Positions 34,371-42,454 of a DNA stretch of 64,000 bases are shown one piece after another. The notes beneath the pieces are model-generated. The model was not told the DNA's origin and searched no databases. It was given only the letters and a program-made list of their open reading frames with translations. Source of the DNA: Cuneatibacter caecimuris (GTDB lineage: Bacteria; Bacillota; Clostridia; Lachnospirales; Lachnospiraceae); the NCBI RefSeq assembly GCF_004216775.1, contig NZ_SGXF01000001.1:112828-176827 (forward strand), written 5' to 3'. How positions within the stretch are numbered: the first letter of the stretch is position 1; the number at the start of each line of letters is the position of its first letter. The position numbers and the translations under genes were made by a program.

Positions 34371-35576
34371 TTACTGGTTGATGATGGCAATCTTCAGGCC
34401 TTCCATTGCCAGATTGGTCTTGTGCGCCTCATTGATCTGGTCCAGCGGGAAGGTATGGGTGATCAGCTTATCCATGGGAAGGCCGATCCCCTTCGCCCTC
34501 TTCAGGAAATCGAAGGTCGTGGCATAATCTCTCAGGGTATATACCCAGGAACCCACTGTGGTGATTTCCTTGGAGCAGATATCAAAATGAGGGTTGATCG
34601 TAGCGTCGCCGCCGTTGATAAAAAAGCCCAGCTCGCAAAGTCCGCCGCCGTTGCGGATAAATTTGTAGATATTGGCGTGGGCCACCGGAGAACCGGTGCA
34701 CTGGAATGCAAAATCAGCCAGATGGCCGCCGAAGCTGGCCTCCACAGCGCCTGCCAGCGCTTCAATCCCTTTATGTTCCTTAAAGTTCACTGTCTGAGTC
34801 GCGCCCATCATCCTGGCAAAATCCAGCCGTTTCTGTTCGCCGTCCACTGCGGTGATATTCTCGATGCCCATAGTCCTAAGCACCGCGATACAGATCAGGC
34901 CGATGGGGCCGCAGCCCTGTACCGCCACTCGGCTGTTGAACCGGAGAATGCCCGTAGTCTTGGCCCGCTCCACTGCGTGAATCAGAACCGCGCAGGGCTC
35001 GATCAGGATTCTGGAATACAGGTCCAGATCACTGACGTTGAAAATCGTGGAACCTTTGCGGATCAGGATGTAATCGGAAAACCATCCGTTCAGGTGGATG
35101 TCGTCATCCGGCAGAAGGCCGTAAACATCAGCGCCTCCCACATTCTGCTTGTTCAGGTCAAACATGGTGATATCCGGATTATCCTTGAAAATCATACAGG
35201 AAACCACCTTATCGCCAACCTTCAGCGGTTTGCCGGCGCTGTCTGCTTTTACATCCTTGCCCATCTTCACGATCTCGCCGGTGCCTTCATGGCCCAGCAC
35301 TACGGGAATCAGGCTGAACGGGTCGCGCTTGAATTCATGGGCGTCGGTGCCGCAGACGCCGCAGCCTTCTACTTTTACCAGAATGTCCCCGTCCCCTACT
35401 TCCGGGATGGGATACTCTTTAATATCGTAATGCTCCAGGGCTGTCAGCATGGCCACGCGGGCTGTCTTGGGCACCGCTGTGTTCCCGGACGCCTGAGGAG
35501 CCGCAGCCTTGTCTCCGGTCATTCCGGCCAGAACCTGCTTTACGATCTCTTCAATATTTACATTGTTCATATCCAT
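34371..35576 (-). CDS. Compartment alcohol dehydrogenase (zinc MDR family)
   Basis: 401 residues. The N-terminal helix NNVNIEEIVKQVLAGM followed by an Ala/Pro-rich linker is encapsulation-peptide-like. The MDR enzyme then follows, with the catalytic zinc site GCGVCGTDAHEFKR, GHEGTGEIV, and nucleotide fold VAVQGCGPIGLICIAVL. The structural four-Cys zinc loop is not obvious. In fucose/rhamnose GRM loci such enzymes are proposed to reduce lactaldehyde to 1,2-propanediol and/or propanal to propanol while recycling NADH. GGAGGAAAG precedes the ATG at 35576. Confidence 0.9.
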   Translation of the reverse strand: MDMNNVNIEEIVKQVLAGMTGDKAAAPQASGNTAVPKTARVAMLTALEHYDIKEYPIPEVGDGDILVKVEGCGVCGTDAHEFKRDPFSLIPVVLGHEGTGEIVKMGKDVKADSAGKPLKVGDKVVSCMIFKDNPDITMFDLNKQNVGGADVYGLLPDDDIHLNGWFSDYILIRKGSTIFNVSDLDLYSRILIEPCAVLIHAVERAKTTGILRFNSRVAVQGCGPIGLICIAVLRTMGIENITAVDGEQKRLDFARMMGATQTVNFKEHKGIEALAGAVEASFGGHLADFAFQCTGSPVAHANIYKFIRNGGGLCELGFFINGGDATINPHFDICSKEITTVGSWVYTLRDYATTFDFLKRAKGIGLPMDKLITHTFPLDQINEAHKTNLAMEGLKIAIINQ

Positions 35577-35589
35577 TGTCTTTCCTCCA

Positions 35590-36981
35590 TTACCGGATGC
35601 ACAGGCTGTCTGACATCACGCAGCGTCTTCTCTTGGTGAAGGTGCTGGCGCTGGTCAGGCCCTCTCCGGTACGGCTGGCGATGGTGAAGGTACAGAAGCC
35701 TTCTCCGCCAAAGCCCAGCGCCGCATAAGACGGCGCGTTCTTCACCAGGATCGCGGTGTCGATTGCCTTTGCATATTTTGTGATGTGGTCGATATTCTTG
35801 GAATGGATGTGGGCGGAATGGCGGTTGCCGTGTTCCAGCCATACGGCCTGCTCCACAGCGTCGTCAAAATCCTTTGCTCTCACCACGCCCAGAATGGGCA
35901 TCATCAGTTCCTCGGAAATCAGCGGATGTTCCTTGGCTCCTTCAAACACGATACAACGGATGTTGGAAGAAACATTTACGCCGATCATCCCCAGCAGCGT
36001 CCTGGCGTCCCGGCCCACGCATTTGCGGTTCAGGCCTTTGGCCGTCAGCACGGTGGCCGTCAGTTTGTCCTGCTCCTCTTTGGAAGCCAGATAGCAGCCC
36101 TGTTCTGTTGTCATATAATACATCAGCTCATCGGCCACGCTGTCCACTGCCACGATCTCTTTTTCCGCGATGCAGGGAAGGTTGTTGTCAAATGTACAGC
36201 CGTTCACAATGTCCTGAGCGGCTTTGCGGATATCCGCCGTCTCGTCCACCAGTGCGGGAGGATTGCCGGCGCCGGCGCCGATGCCTCTCTTTCCGGAGGA
36301 GAGCACTGCTGTCACAACGCCCGGCCCGCCGGTAGCTGCGATCAGGGGAATATCCTTATGTTTCATCATGATATTGCTGGAATCCAAAGTGGGCTTCACC
36401 AGGGATACCGCGATATTTTCCGGGCCGCCTGCTTCTACGGAAGCCTCATTTACCAGGGATACCGCAAAATTAGAGGTCTTAATCGCCGCGGGATGGGGAT
36501 TGAACACCACCGTGTTGCCGCCGGCAATCATGCCGATGCTGTTGCACAGGATGGTTTCGCTGGGGTTGGTGCAGGGGGTAATGGCGCCGATCACGCCGAA
36601 GGGGCCCATCTCAATCAGGGTCAGGCCTCTGTCCCCGGACCAGGCTGTGGTAGTGATATCCTCCGTACCGGGAGTCTTCTCCGCCAGCAGCTGATGCTTT
36701 AAAATTTTATGGGGCACATTGCCCATGCCGGTCTCTTCCACGCCCATGCGGGCCAGAGTCTCGGCATTTTCCATTGTTTTTTTACGGATGTTGGAGATAA
36801 TCTTTTCTCTCTGATCCATGGACATGCGTTTCAGCACAGCCTGCGCTTTCTTCGCCGCCGCGATGGCTTCATTCATATCAGTGAAGATACCCGTCTGCTT
36901 TGCGGAAGTATTTCCTGAAAGCTGCATTTTAGCCATCACTTCTTTTACAATGTCCTGAACCAGCTGTTCGTTTACAGCCAT
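35590..36981 (-). CDS. CoA-acylating aldehyde dehydrogenase (PduP-like)
   Basis: 463 residues from the ATG at 36981, which has AGGAGG 8 nt upstream. The N-terminal helix VNEQLVQDIVKEVMAKMQLSG is a targeting peptide, followed by a linker. The ALDH domain has ALDH-type AITPCTNPSETI and AAGGNTVVFNPHPAA, and the catalytic Cys in FDNNLPCIAEKEIVAV, typical of acylating enzymes. It converts propionaldehyde + CoA + NAD+ to propionyl-CoA inside the shell. Confidence 0.94.
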   Translation of the reverse strand: MAVNEQLVQDIVKEVMAKMQLSGNTSAKQTGIFTDMNEAIAAAKKAQAVLKRMSMDQREKIISNIRKKTMENAETLARMGVEETGMGNVPHKILKHQLLAEKTPGTEDITTTAWSGDRGLTLIEMGPFGVIGAITPCTNPSETILCNSIGMIAGGNTVVFNPHPAAIKTSNFAVSLVNEASVEAGGPENIAVSLVKPTLDSSNIMMKHKDIPLIAATGGPGVVTAVLSSGKRGIGAGAGNPPALVDETADIRKAAQDIVNGCTFDNNLPCIAEKEIVAVDSVADELMYYMTTEQGCYLASKEEQDKLTATVLTAKGLNRKCVGRDARTLLGMIGVNVSSNIRCIVFEGAKEHPLISEELMMPILGVVRAKDFDDAVEQAVWLEHGNRHSAHIHSKNIDHITKYAKAIDTAILVKNAPSYAALGFGGEGFCTFTIASRTGEGLTSASTFTKRRRCVMSDSLCIR

Positions 36982-37017
36982 TTCAATGCCTCCTCGCTTC
37001 TGCTTTCCGGGGGACAA

Positions 37018-37815
37018 TTACAGTCCCAGCTGCTCCATAACCTTCTTTGTGATGGAAGCGACCAGATCAGCATTTTCAGAAGCTCCTGCATGGCTGCAGT
37101 TTCCGCCGCAGTTGTGGCAGCTGGGCTTGCCGGCCTTGGTGTTGGGGCAGAGATCAGCGGGATGCTTGCCCTTCAGGCCGAACTGTCTGCGGATCTCGTA
37201 CAGTCTCTGAACCTGCTCTTCAGACAGCTCCTTGGGGCCGCCCAGAAGCTTTGCCTGGTACAGCAGCTGCGCGTAGAACTCAGTGGATTCCATCTTGAAG
37301 TATGCGTTCAGCAGGCTGTCGGAGAAGGTCAGCGCGCCGTGGTTTGCCAGCAGAACGGAATCGAAATGCTGTACATATTTGGAAACTGCATCCGGAATTT
37401 CTTCTGTGGAAGGTGTGCCGTACTCAGCGATGGGCACGCAGCCCAGAGCGATCACCGCTTCCGGCATGATAGGCTGTGTCAGCGGAATGCCTGCGATGGC
37501 AAAGCTGGTAGCGTACATGGGATGAGCATGTACCACAGCATTTACATCGGGACGCTCTCTGTATACTCTCATATGCATCTTAATCTCGGAAGAAGGGCGG
37601 AAGCTGCCGTTTGCCTGCAGCACCTTTCCGTTCTCGTCCACCTTGCAGATGTACTCAGGCGTCATGAAGCCCTTGCTCACGCCGGTGGGGGTGCACAGGA
37701 ATTCGTGGTCGTTCAGCTTTACGGAAATATTGCCGTCGTTAGCCGCAACCATGCCTTTGTTGTAAATTCTTTTGCCGATGTCACAAATCTCTTTTTTGAT
37801 TTCGTACTCGTTCAT
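37018..37815 (-). CDS. fucA: L-fuculose-phosphate aldolase with compartment tail
   Basis: 265 residues, a class II (zinc) aldolase of the AraD/FucA family: ANDGNISVKL, TGVSKGFM, Glu in SSEIKMH, HAHPMYATSF and LLANHGAL provide the catalytic and zinc residues. It splits L-fuculose-1-P (related enzymes: rhamnulose-1-P) into DHAP and L-lactaldehyde. After the catalytic domain comes a four-Cys segment (C223, C233, C236, C240) and then a terminal amphipathic helix ENADLVASITKKVMEQLGL, the usual C-terminal encapsulation peptide. It heads the second transcript of the cluster. Confidence 0.92.
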   Translation of the reverse strand: MNEYEIKKEICDIGKRIYNKGMVAANDGNISVKLNDHEFLCTPTGVSKGFMTPEYICKVDENGKVLQANGSFRPSSEIKMHMRVYRERPDVNAVVHAHPMYATSFAIAGIPLTQPIMPEAVIALGCVPIAEYGTPSTEEIPDAVSKYVQHFDSVLLANHGALTFSDSLLNAYFKMESTEFYAQLLYQAKLLGGPKELSEEQVQRLYEIRRQFGLKGKHPADLCPNTKAGKPSCHNCGGNCSHAGASENADLVASITKKVMEQLGL

Positions 37816-37834
37816 TACTGATCCTCCTGATTAG

Positions 37835-37857
37835 ATGTGAAATAATGGATGTCACAT
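37835..37857. promoter_or_regulatory. Palindrome in the aldolase leader
   Basis: ATGTGA - 11 nt - TCACAT, located just after the predicted start of transcription of the second BMC promoter and about 20 bp before the ATG. An operator for a sugar regulator is plausible. Confidence 0.45.
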
Positions 37858-37867
37858 GACTGTTTTT

Positions 37868-37896
37868 ATTATAGTGCAATACCATCAGAAAGTCAA
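37868..37896 (-). promoter_or_regulatory. Second BMC promoter (before the aldolase)
   Basis: On the minus strand TTGACT (37891-37896), 17-bp spacer, TATAAT (37868-37873), in the 123-bp gap after the EutP-like gene. Confidence 0.75.
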
Positions 37897-37938
37897 TGGC
37901 TTTCTGTTGTTTCTAGAGTGTTTTTCGGAAATTTTCCG

Positions 37939-38439
37939 CTAGTTTTTGTTGTTTGATGTTGTTTCTTGTGTGGCTTCCTGAGTTTTCTCGGCTTCCCAGG
38001 GCATTTCATCCCCTTCTTCCCGCAGATAATCCAGAATCTCAGCCACGCCCTCTCCTGTTTTGGAATTCACATGGAAAATCTTTTTGCAGCCGGTGAGCCT
38101 AAGCCACCGGTCAGCCCGCTCCACATCAGCGCCGGGATCGTCGATCTTTGTCACAATCCCCACCACCTCCCGGTTCACCATGCAGGTGATGTTGGGGGGA
38201 TACAGGGAGTAGGGTTCCGTGGCGGACATCAAAAGCCCCACCACGTCCGCCTCATAGGAATACAGCGCCAGAGCGTATCCCAGGTTTTTGGTCTGGGCGT
38301 ATTCTCCGGGCGTATCAATGATCACATCAAAGTAGTTCACATACTGGGTTTTATGATAGCGGATCTTCTCGCCTTTTAGCGCCTGGGTCAGCGTGGTCTT
38401 GCCTGCTTCGCTCCTGCCCATGAGTACAATCTTTTTCAT
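37939..38439 (-). CDS. EutP/PduV-like GTPase
   Basis: 166 residues, a small Ras-like P-loop protein: Walker A GRSEAGKTT, switch region TPGEY, and TKIDDPGAD as the G4-like motif. EutP/PduV proteins accompany most metabolosome loci; PduV has been linked to compartment positioning, and EutP-type proteins to acetate-kinase-like activity. It is the last gene of the first transcript, 3 bp after the EutS-like gene. Confidence 0.9.
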   Translation of the reverse strand: MKKIVLMGRSEAGKTTLTQALKGEKIRYHKTQYVNYFDVIIDTPGEYAQTKNLGYALALYSYEADVVGLLMSATEPYSLYPPNITCMVNREVVGIVTKIDDPGADVERADRWLRLTGCKKIFHVNSKTGEGVAEILDYLREEGDEMPWEAEKTQEATQETTSNNKN

Positions 38440-38442
38440 GGC

Positions 38443-38820
38443 TTATGTCCTTGTCACTTCACAGACTGTAAAGTGAAGGGTCTCCTGAGCGTATGCACAG
38501 ACGGCGCGCACCGCGGCGTCCACTTCGGATACCGTGCCGGTGAAAATCAGCGTGCCGCTGAACCGGTCCACAAAGCTGAGGTCCACGCCGGCAGCCTTTA
38601 CCGCGATATCCGCGCCGATGATCGCCGTCTCCGCCGGGCTCATGGTGATGATGCCGATGGCGGATTTGCTGTAATCGACGGAAGGGTCCAGCCCCAGCTT
38701 CTGATACAGAATTCCGTCCGGCGCTGCGATAATATGGGCCAGGGTGATCTGTTTGCCCGGCACCAGCTCCTGTACGATCCGCATCTTGTCACCGGTGGCG
38801 GTCATATCCTGAAAATCCAT
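38443..38820 (-). CDS. Circularly permuted BMC shell protein (EutS/PduU-like)
   Basis: 125 residues. The order of the BMC elements is permuted (N-terminal RIVQELVPGKQITLAHIIAAPD, then KSAIGIITMSPAETAIIGADIAVKAAGVDLSFVDRFSGTLIFTGTVSEVDAAV), as in EutS/PduU, whose N-terminal strands form a small beta-barrel over the hexamer. It sits between the activase and the EutP-like gene. Confidence 0.92.
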   Translation of the reverse strand: MDFQDMTATGDKMRIVQELVPGKQITLAHIIAAPDGILYQKLGLDPSVDYSKSAIGIITMSPAETAIIGADIAVKAAGVDLSFVDRFSGTLIFTGTVSEVDAAVRAVCAYAQETLHFTVCEVTRT

Positions 38821-38824
38821 TCGC

Positions 38825-39634
38825 TCATCCTCCTATCTGGCATTCCACGCCTCCGGCGGCCGATCTGGCCGCATCCAGCAGCCGTTCCATCTGTTCGTTT
38901 CCCGGCGGCAGGATCTCTTTCATGGAATATTCTCTCCCCAGTCCCTCATATTTGTCCTGCCCCAAACGATGGTAAGGCAGAAGATGCAGGCGTTTTACAT
39001 TCTTCAGGGCCGCGGTATACCGCGCAATGGCCCTGATCTCTTCCGGCGTATCATTAAAGGTGGGGATCACCGGAACCCGGATGGACAGCTCCGTCAGCCC
39101 GCTGTCCGCGATCTTTTTCGCGTTTTCCAGCATCAGCTCGTTGGAGCTTCCGGTAAATTCTTTATGCTTGGCGGGATTCATATGCTTGATGTCCAGCAGA
39201 TACTGGTCCAGCCAGGGTAAAATCTTCGCAATCACTTCATATTTGGCGCAGCCCATGCTCTCCAGCGCGGTGGTAAGCCCCCGCAGCTTGGCGGTCCGCA
39301 GAAGCGCCAGCGCGAAATCCGGCTGGCACAGGCTCTCGCCGCCGGAAAGGGTCAGGCCGCCGCCGGTCCGCCGGTAATAGGGCCGGTCCTTTTCCACGGT
39401 TTCCATCACCTCCGCCACCGTCACGTCCTGACCGATGGTCTTCGGCTTGCCCTGCACTGTCATGGTCTCGATTTCATAGCGCTGGGACTCCGGATTGCAG
39501 CACCAGCGGCACCGCAGCACGCAGCCTTTCAGGAACACGATGGTTCGGATGCCGTTCCCGTCATGGATGGAATACCGCTGGATATCGAAGATCCTCCCCC
39601 TTGTCTGTAAATCCTTTTCCATTTGCTCGTTCAA
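38825..39634 (-). CDS. Glycyl radical enzyme activase (radical SAM)
   Basis: 269 residues. Uses SAM and a 4Fe-4S cluster to install the glycyl radical on the neighbouring dehydratase. The cluster motif is CVLRCRWC (C38, C42, C45), then GGGLTLSGGE for SAM binding. Only about 40 residues separate the two, so the eight-Cys ferredoxin insert of many activases is missing. I chose a TTG start at 39634 because AGGAGG is 6 nt upstream; the next in-frame ATG (39622) would be 18 nt away, and the upstream ATG at 39649 overlaps the AGGAGG itself. Confidence 0.9.
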   Translation of the reverse strand: MNEQMEKDLQTRGRIFDIQRYSIHDGNGIRTIVFLKGCVLRCRWCCNPESQRYEIETMTVQGKPKTIGQDVTVAEVMETVEKDRPYYRRTGGGLTLSGGESLCQPDFALALLRTAKLRGLTTALESMGCAKYEVIAKILPWLDQYLLDIKHMNPAKHKEFTGSSNELMLENAKKIADSGLTELSIRVPVIPTFNDTPEEIRAIARYTAALKNVKRLHLLPYHRLGQDKYEGLGREYSMKEILPPGNEQMERLLDAARSAAGGVECQIGG

Positions 39635-39659
39635 GGGGTTCCTCCTCATTCCCGCCGGG

Positions 39660-42188
39660 TCAATAGCCCTGCTGGGTGGTTCTGTTAATGATGTCATCCT
39701 GCAGCGATCTGGACAGGGTGGTGAACAGCGCGCTGTAACCGGCCACGCGCACCACAAGATGTTTATAATTCTCAGGGTGCTGCTGGGCGTCGATCAAAGT
39801 TTCCCGGCTCACCACATTGAACTGCATGTGCATGCCTTTCTGGTCGAAGAAACTGCGGATCAAGTTCACAAAGTTATCCAGCCCCCTTCTGCCGCTGAGG
39901 GCGCTGGGATGGAATTTCTGATTGAACAGGGTGCCGTTGGAAGCAATGATGTGATCCAGCTTCGCCACGGAATTCGCCGTCGCCGTAGGTCCATGGACGT
40001 CTCTTCCTGACGCTGGCCCCACGCCGTCCGCAATAGGCTGCCCCGCCAGCCGTCCGTCGGGAGTGGCTCCTGTCTGGGCCCCCAGGGGCACGTTCGCGGA
40101 CACCGGGTACAGGCCCGCCTGATACTGGCCGCCCCGGGGATTCCTGTAGTTCTGCATAGGGCGGGTATAGAGATAGGCCACTTCTCTCGCAAACTCATCC
40201 ACTTCCGGAAGGTCGTTGCCGTACTTGTCCACTCCGTCGATCAGCTCCAGAATCTCCTCAAAACGTTTCTTGTCTTTCTCCGGGATACCTGCCCCGATCA
40301 CTGCCGCAAGAATCTGAGCGATCTGGCCGCTGTTCACCGGCTGTCCCTTGGCCTGCATCTCTTTTACAATATTCACAGTCACCTGTTCTGCAAATTCCGG
40401 CGTAATGCTCTTGCCAAAATTCATCAGCATGGCTTTTTTCATCTCTGCCATAGTAACCTTTTTCTCATCGAAAACCAGCTTCTTGATGGCGTAAAGCGCG
40501 TCTGTCATGTTGGCGATTCCAAAACCCTGGGGTCCGGTAAAGTTATAAACCGCTCCGCCTTCCTCCACAGCCAGGCCTCTGCCGATGCAGTCCTCCACCA
40601 TACAGGATTCCCAGGGCAGCGGACACAGAAGGGAATGCGCCCTGTCAATGGCGTTATCCGAATTGACCAGCAGGCTGATGAAATATTCCATCTGCGCCTT
40701 GTAAGCGTCCCACACCTGCTGGAAGGAAGTCATATTCTCCACTTCCCCGGTGCGCGGCCCCACCTGCTCGCCGTTTTCCATACCATTGAAGAATACCATC
40801 TCCAAGGGGCGGCACATGTTGAAGAACGCAGCGTCATGCCAGCCGTCTGTCCTGCCCGGAACCTGGGGCTCCACGCACCCGATGATGGAATAATTCCTGG
40901 ACTCCTGCAAAGAAGCGCCCCGGCTCATCAGCGCAGGAATAATCACTTCGTCATTATAATAGGCAGGAAGGCCTACGCCGGTCCTGGTCAGTTCCGCAGC
41001 CTTTACCAGAAATTCATGGGGCGTGCCGTTCCAGACACGGACGGACAGGGAAGGCTGGGGCAGCTGCACGTGCATGGAAGCCTGCAGGCACATGAAGGAA
41101 AGATCATTTGTCGCGTCCTCTCCGTTCTCATCCTGGCCTCCCGCGATCAGGTTCTGGAACAGTCCGTATCCCGCAAAACCTTCCGCGGAAGCGGCGTCTC
41201 TCACCTTGTTCAGGTCGTTGAGCTTCACCCAGATGCAGTCGATCAGTTCCTGGGCAAATTCAGGCGTAATCCGTCCGTTCTCCAGATCCGCTTTATAATA
41301 AGGGTACATCCACTGGTCAAAACGTCCCGGGGATATGGAATGGCCGCTGGACTCCAGCTGCAGCAGATACTGCACGAACCACATGCTCTGGCAGGCTTCG
41401 AAGAAGCTGGTGGCTCCCCTGGCGGGTACACGGCGGCAGTTCTTCGCAATCTGTTCCAGTTCGGCTCTGCGCGCCGGGTCGGAACAGGCCGCCGCTTCCT
41501 TCTCCGCCAGATCCGCATAACGGCCTGCATAGCGGATCACTGCTTCGCAGCTGCGGATCACAGCATCATAAAAATGAGTCCTTCTGTCATAATCCGCATC
41601 GCCGAAGCCGCACTTCGCCCTGGCTTCTTTTACTTCCTCAATAATCCCTTCAAAACCAACTGCCAGCACCTTGTCATACTGCACGTTGATATGCCCGATT
41701 CCATTATAATAATAGTTTCCGGTAGTAAATATATTGTGCTTGATGGCCAGCAGAGTCTCCGGCGCCATCAGAGATGTGGCCAGTTCGCTGGTGGTTCTGC
41801 CCTTCCAGTAGGGGTTCACTTCCCGAAGCTTCGCCTTCGTCTCTTCTGAAATATAGAAGGGATCGGCCGCCCTGGTCTCCAGGGTATCCAGTTCCGCGTT
41901 CAGCCACTCCCAGGAAAATTCCGGGAACGTCTGGCAGCCTCTGGGCGCGACAGTGGGGCTTCCCACAATCAGCTCATCTGGCCGGATGACCATGGGGATG
42001 TTGTCCAGAATATGTACGAACGCCTTGGACCTGCGGTCCATGATGGGCTGTCCCTCTGTTTCGCGGTAAGATTCTGTAATCAGCACCGCGCGGGAAGCCT
42101 CCACCTCCGGCATCTTCGCGTACATGGCCTCGATCAGCCGCGAAATCCTGGCAGGCTTGGGGACATCATAAATCTGATATCTTTCCAT
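39660..42188 (-). CDS. Glycyl radical diol dehydratase (1,2-propanediol type)
   Basis: 842 residues from the ATG at 42188 (GGAGAGGTG upstream); an in-frame extension to 42293 runs across the promoter. It is a pyruvate-formate-lyase-family enzyme. The thiyl Cys is in SIIGCVEPQ (C438) with the base Glu two residues on (E440), and the radical glycine is in VRVAGYSALF (G817). GCVE marks the dehydratase/choline-lyase branch. The aldolase in the same locus, and the absence of choline genes, argue for B12-independent dehydration of 1,2-propanediol to propionaldehyde inside the shell. No clear targeting tail is visible. Confidence 0.93.
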   Translation of the reverse strand: MERYQIYDVPKPARISRLIEAMYAKMPEVEASRAVLITESYRETEGQPIMDRRSKAFVHILDNIPMVIRPDELIVGSPTVAPRGCQTFPEFSWEWLNAELDTLETRAADPFYISEETKAKLREVNPYWKGRTTSELATSLMAPETLLAIKHNIFTTGNYYYNGIGHINVQYDKVLAVGFEGIIEEVKEARAKCGFGDADYDRRTHFYDAVIRSCEAVIRYAGRYADLAEKEAAACSDPARRAELEQIAKNCRRVPARGATSFFEACQSMWFVQYLLQLESSGHSISPGRFDQWMYPYYKADLENGRITPEFAQELIDCIWVKLNDLNKVRDAASAEGFAGYGLFQNLIAGGQDENGEDATNDLSFMCLQASMHVQLPQPSLSVRVWNGTPHEFLVKAAELTRTGVGLPAYYNDEVIIPALMSRGASLQESRNYSIIGCVEPQVPGRTDGWHDAAFFNMCRPLEMVFFNGMENGEQVGPRTGEVENMTSFQQVWDAYKAQMEYFISLLVNSDNAIDRAHSLLCPLPWESCMVEDCIGRGLAVEEGGAVYNFTGPQGFGIANMTDALYAIKKLVFDEKKVTMAEMKKAMLMNFGKSITPEFAEQVTVNIVKEMQAKGQPVNSGQIAQILAAVIGAGIPEKDKKRFEEILELIDGVDKYGNDLPEVDEFAREVAYLYTRPMQNYRNPRGGQYQAGLYPVSANVPLGAQTGATPDGRLAGQPIADGVGPASGRDVHGPTATANSVAKLDHIIASNGTLFNQKFHPSALSGRRGLDNFVNLIRSFFDQKGMHMQFNVVSRETLIDAQQHPENYKHLVVRVAGYSALFTTLSRSLQDDIINRTTQQGY

Positions 42189-42218
42189 GTAGACACCTCT
42201 CCTTATTTTGATGAAGAT

Positions 42219-42247
42219 ATTATACCTGATTTTACTCACAATGTCAA
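42219..42247 (-). promoter_or_regulatory. Consensus promoter of the BMC operon
   Basis: On the minus strand a perfect TTGACA (42242-42247), 17-bp spacer and perfect TATAAT (42219-42224), about 30 bp before the radical enzyme's start codon. Such an ideal promoter implies tight repression elsewhere. The 266-bp gap to the divergent PHP gene holds no other ORF. Confidence 0.85.
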
Positions 42248-42373
42248 TACATCCCACAGAATAATCCAGGTTGATTTTTCGCAAAAGCCACATAAAACCA
42301 CATCATTACACATTTTTTATAAATTCTTTTTGTAATACTGAATTGCATTAAAGCTGGCAGAAAGCGCCTCTTC

Positions 42374-42402
42374 TTGACACCACGTTCAATCTGTTTTATA
42401 GT
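42374..42402 (+). promoter_or_regulatory. Promoter of the PHP phosphatase gene
   Basis: TTGACA (42374-42379), 17-bp spacer, TATAGT (42397-42402). Flanking CGCCTCTT (about 42365) and AAGAGGCG (about 42441) could pair around it. Confidence 0.7.
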
Positions 42403-42454
42403 ATTTCATAATATCAGATCCATTTTCCCGGATTTTTGAAAAGAGGCGTCTTTT

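Noticed and set aside
37921-37939. CGGAAA/TTTCCG hairpin after the EutP-like gene as a terminator
   Set aside because: No T run follows on the minus strand, and the stem is short.
39660-42188. Choline trimethylamine-lyase (CutC)
   Set aside because: The GCVE motif is shared, but the locus has a fuculose-type aldolase and no choline-specific genes; the propanediol role fits better.
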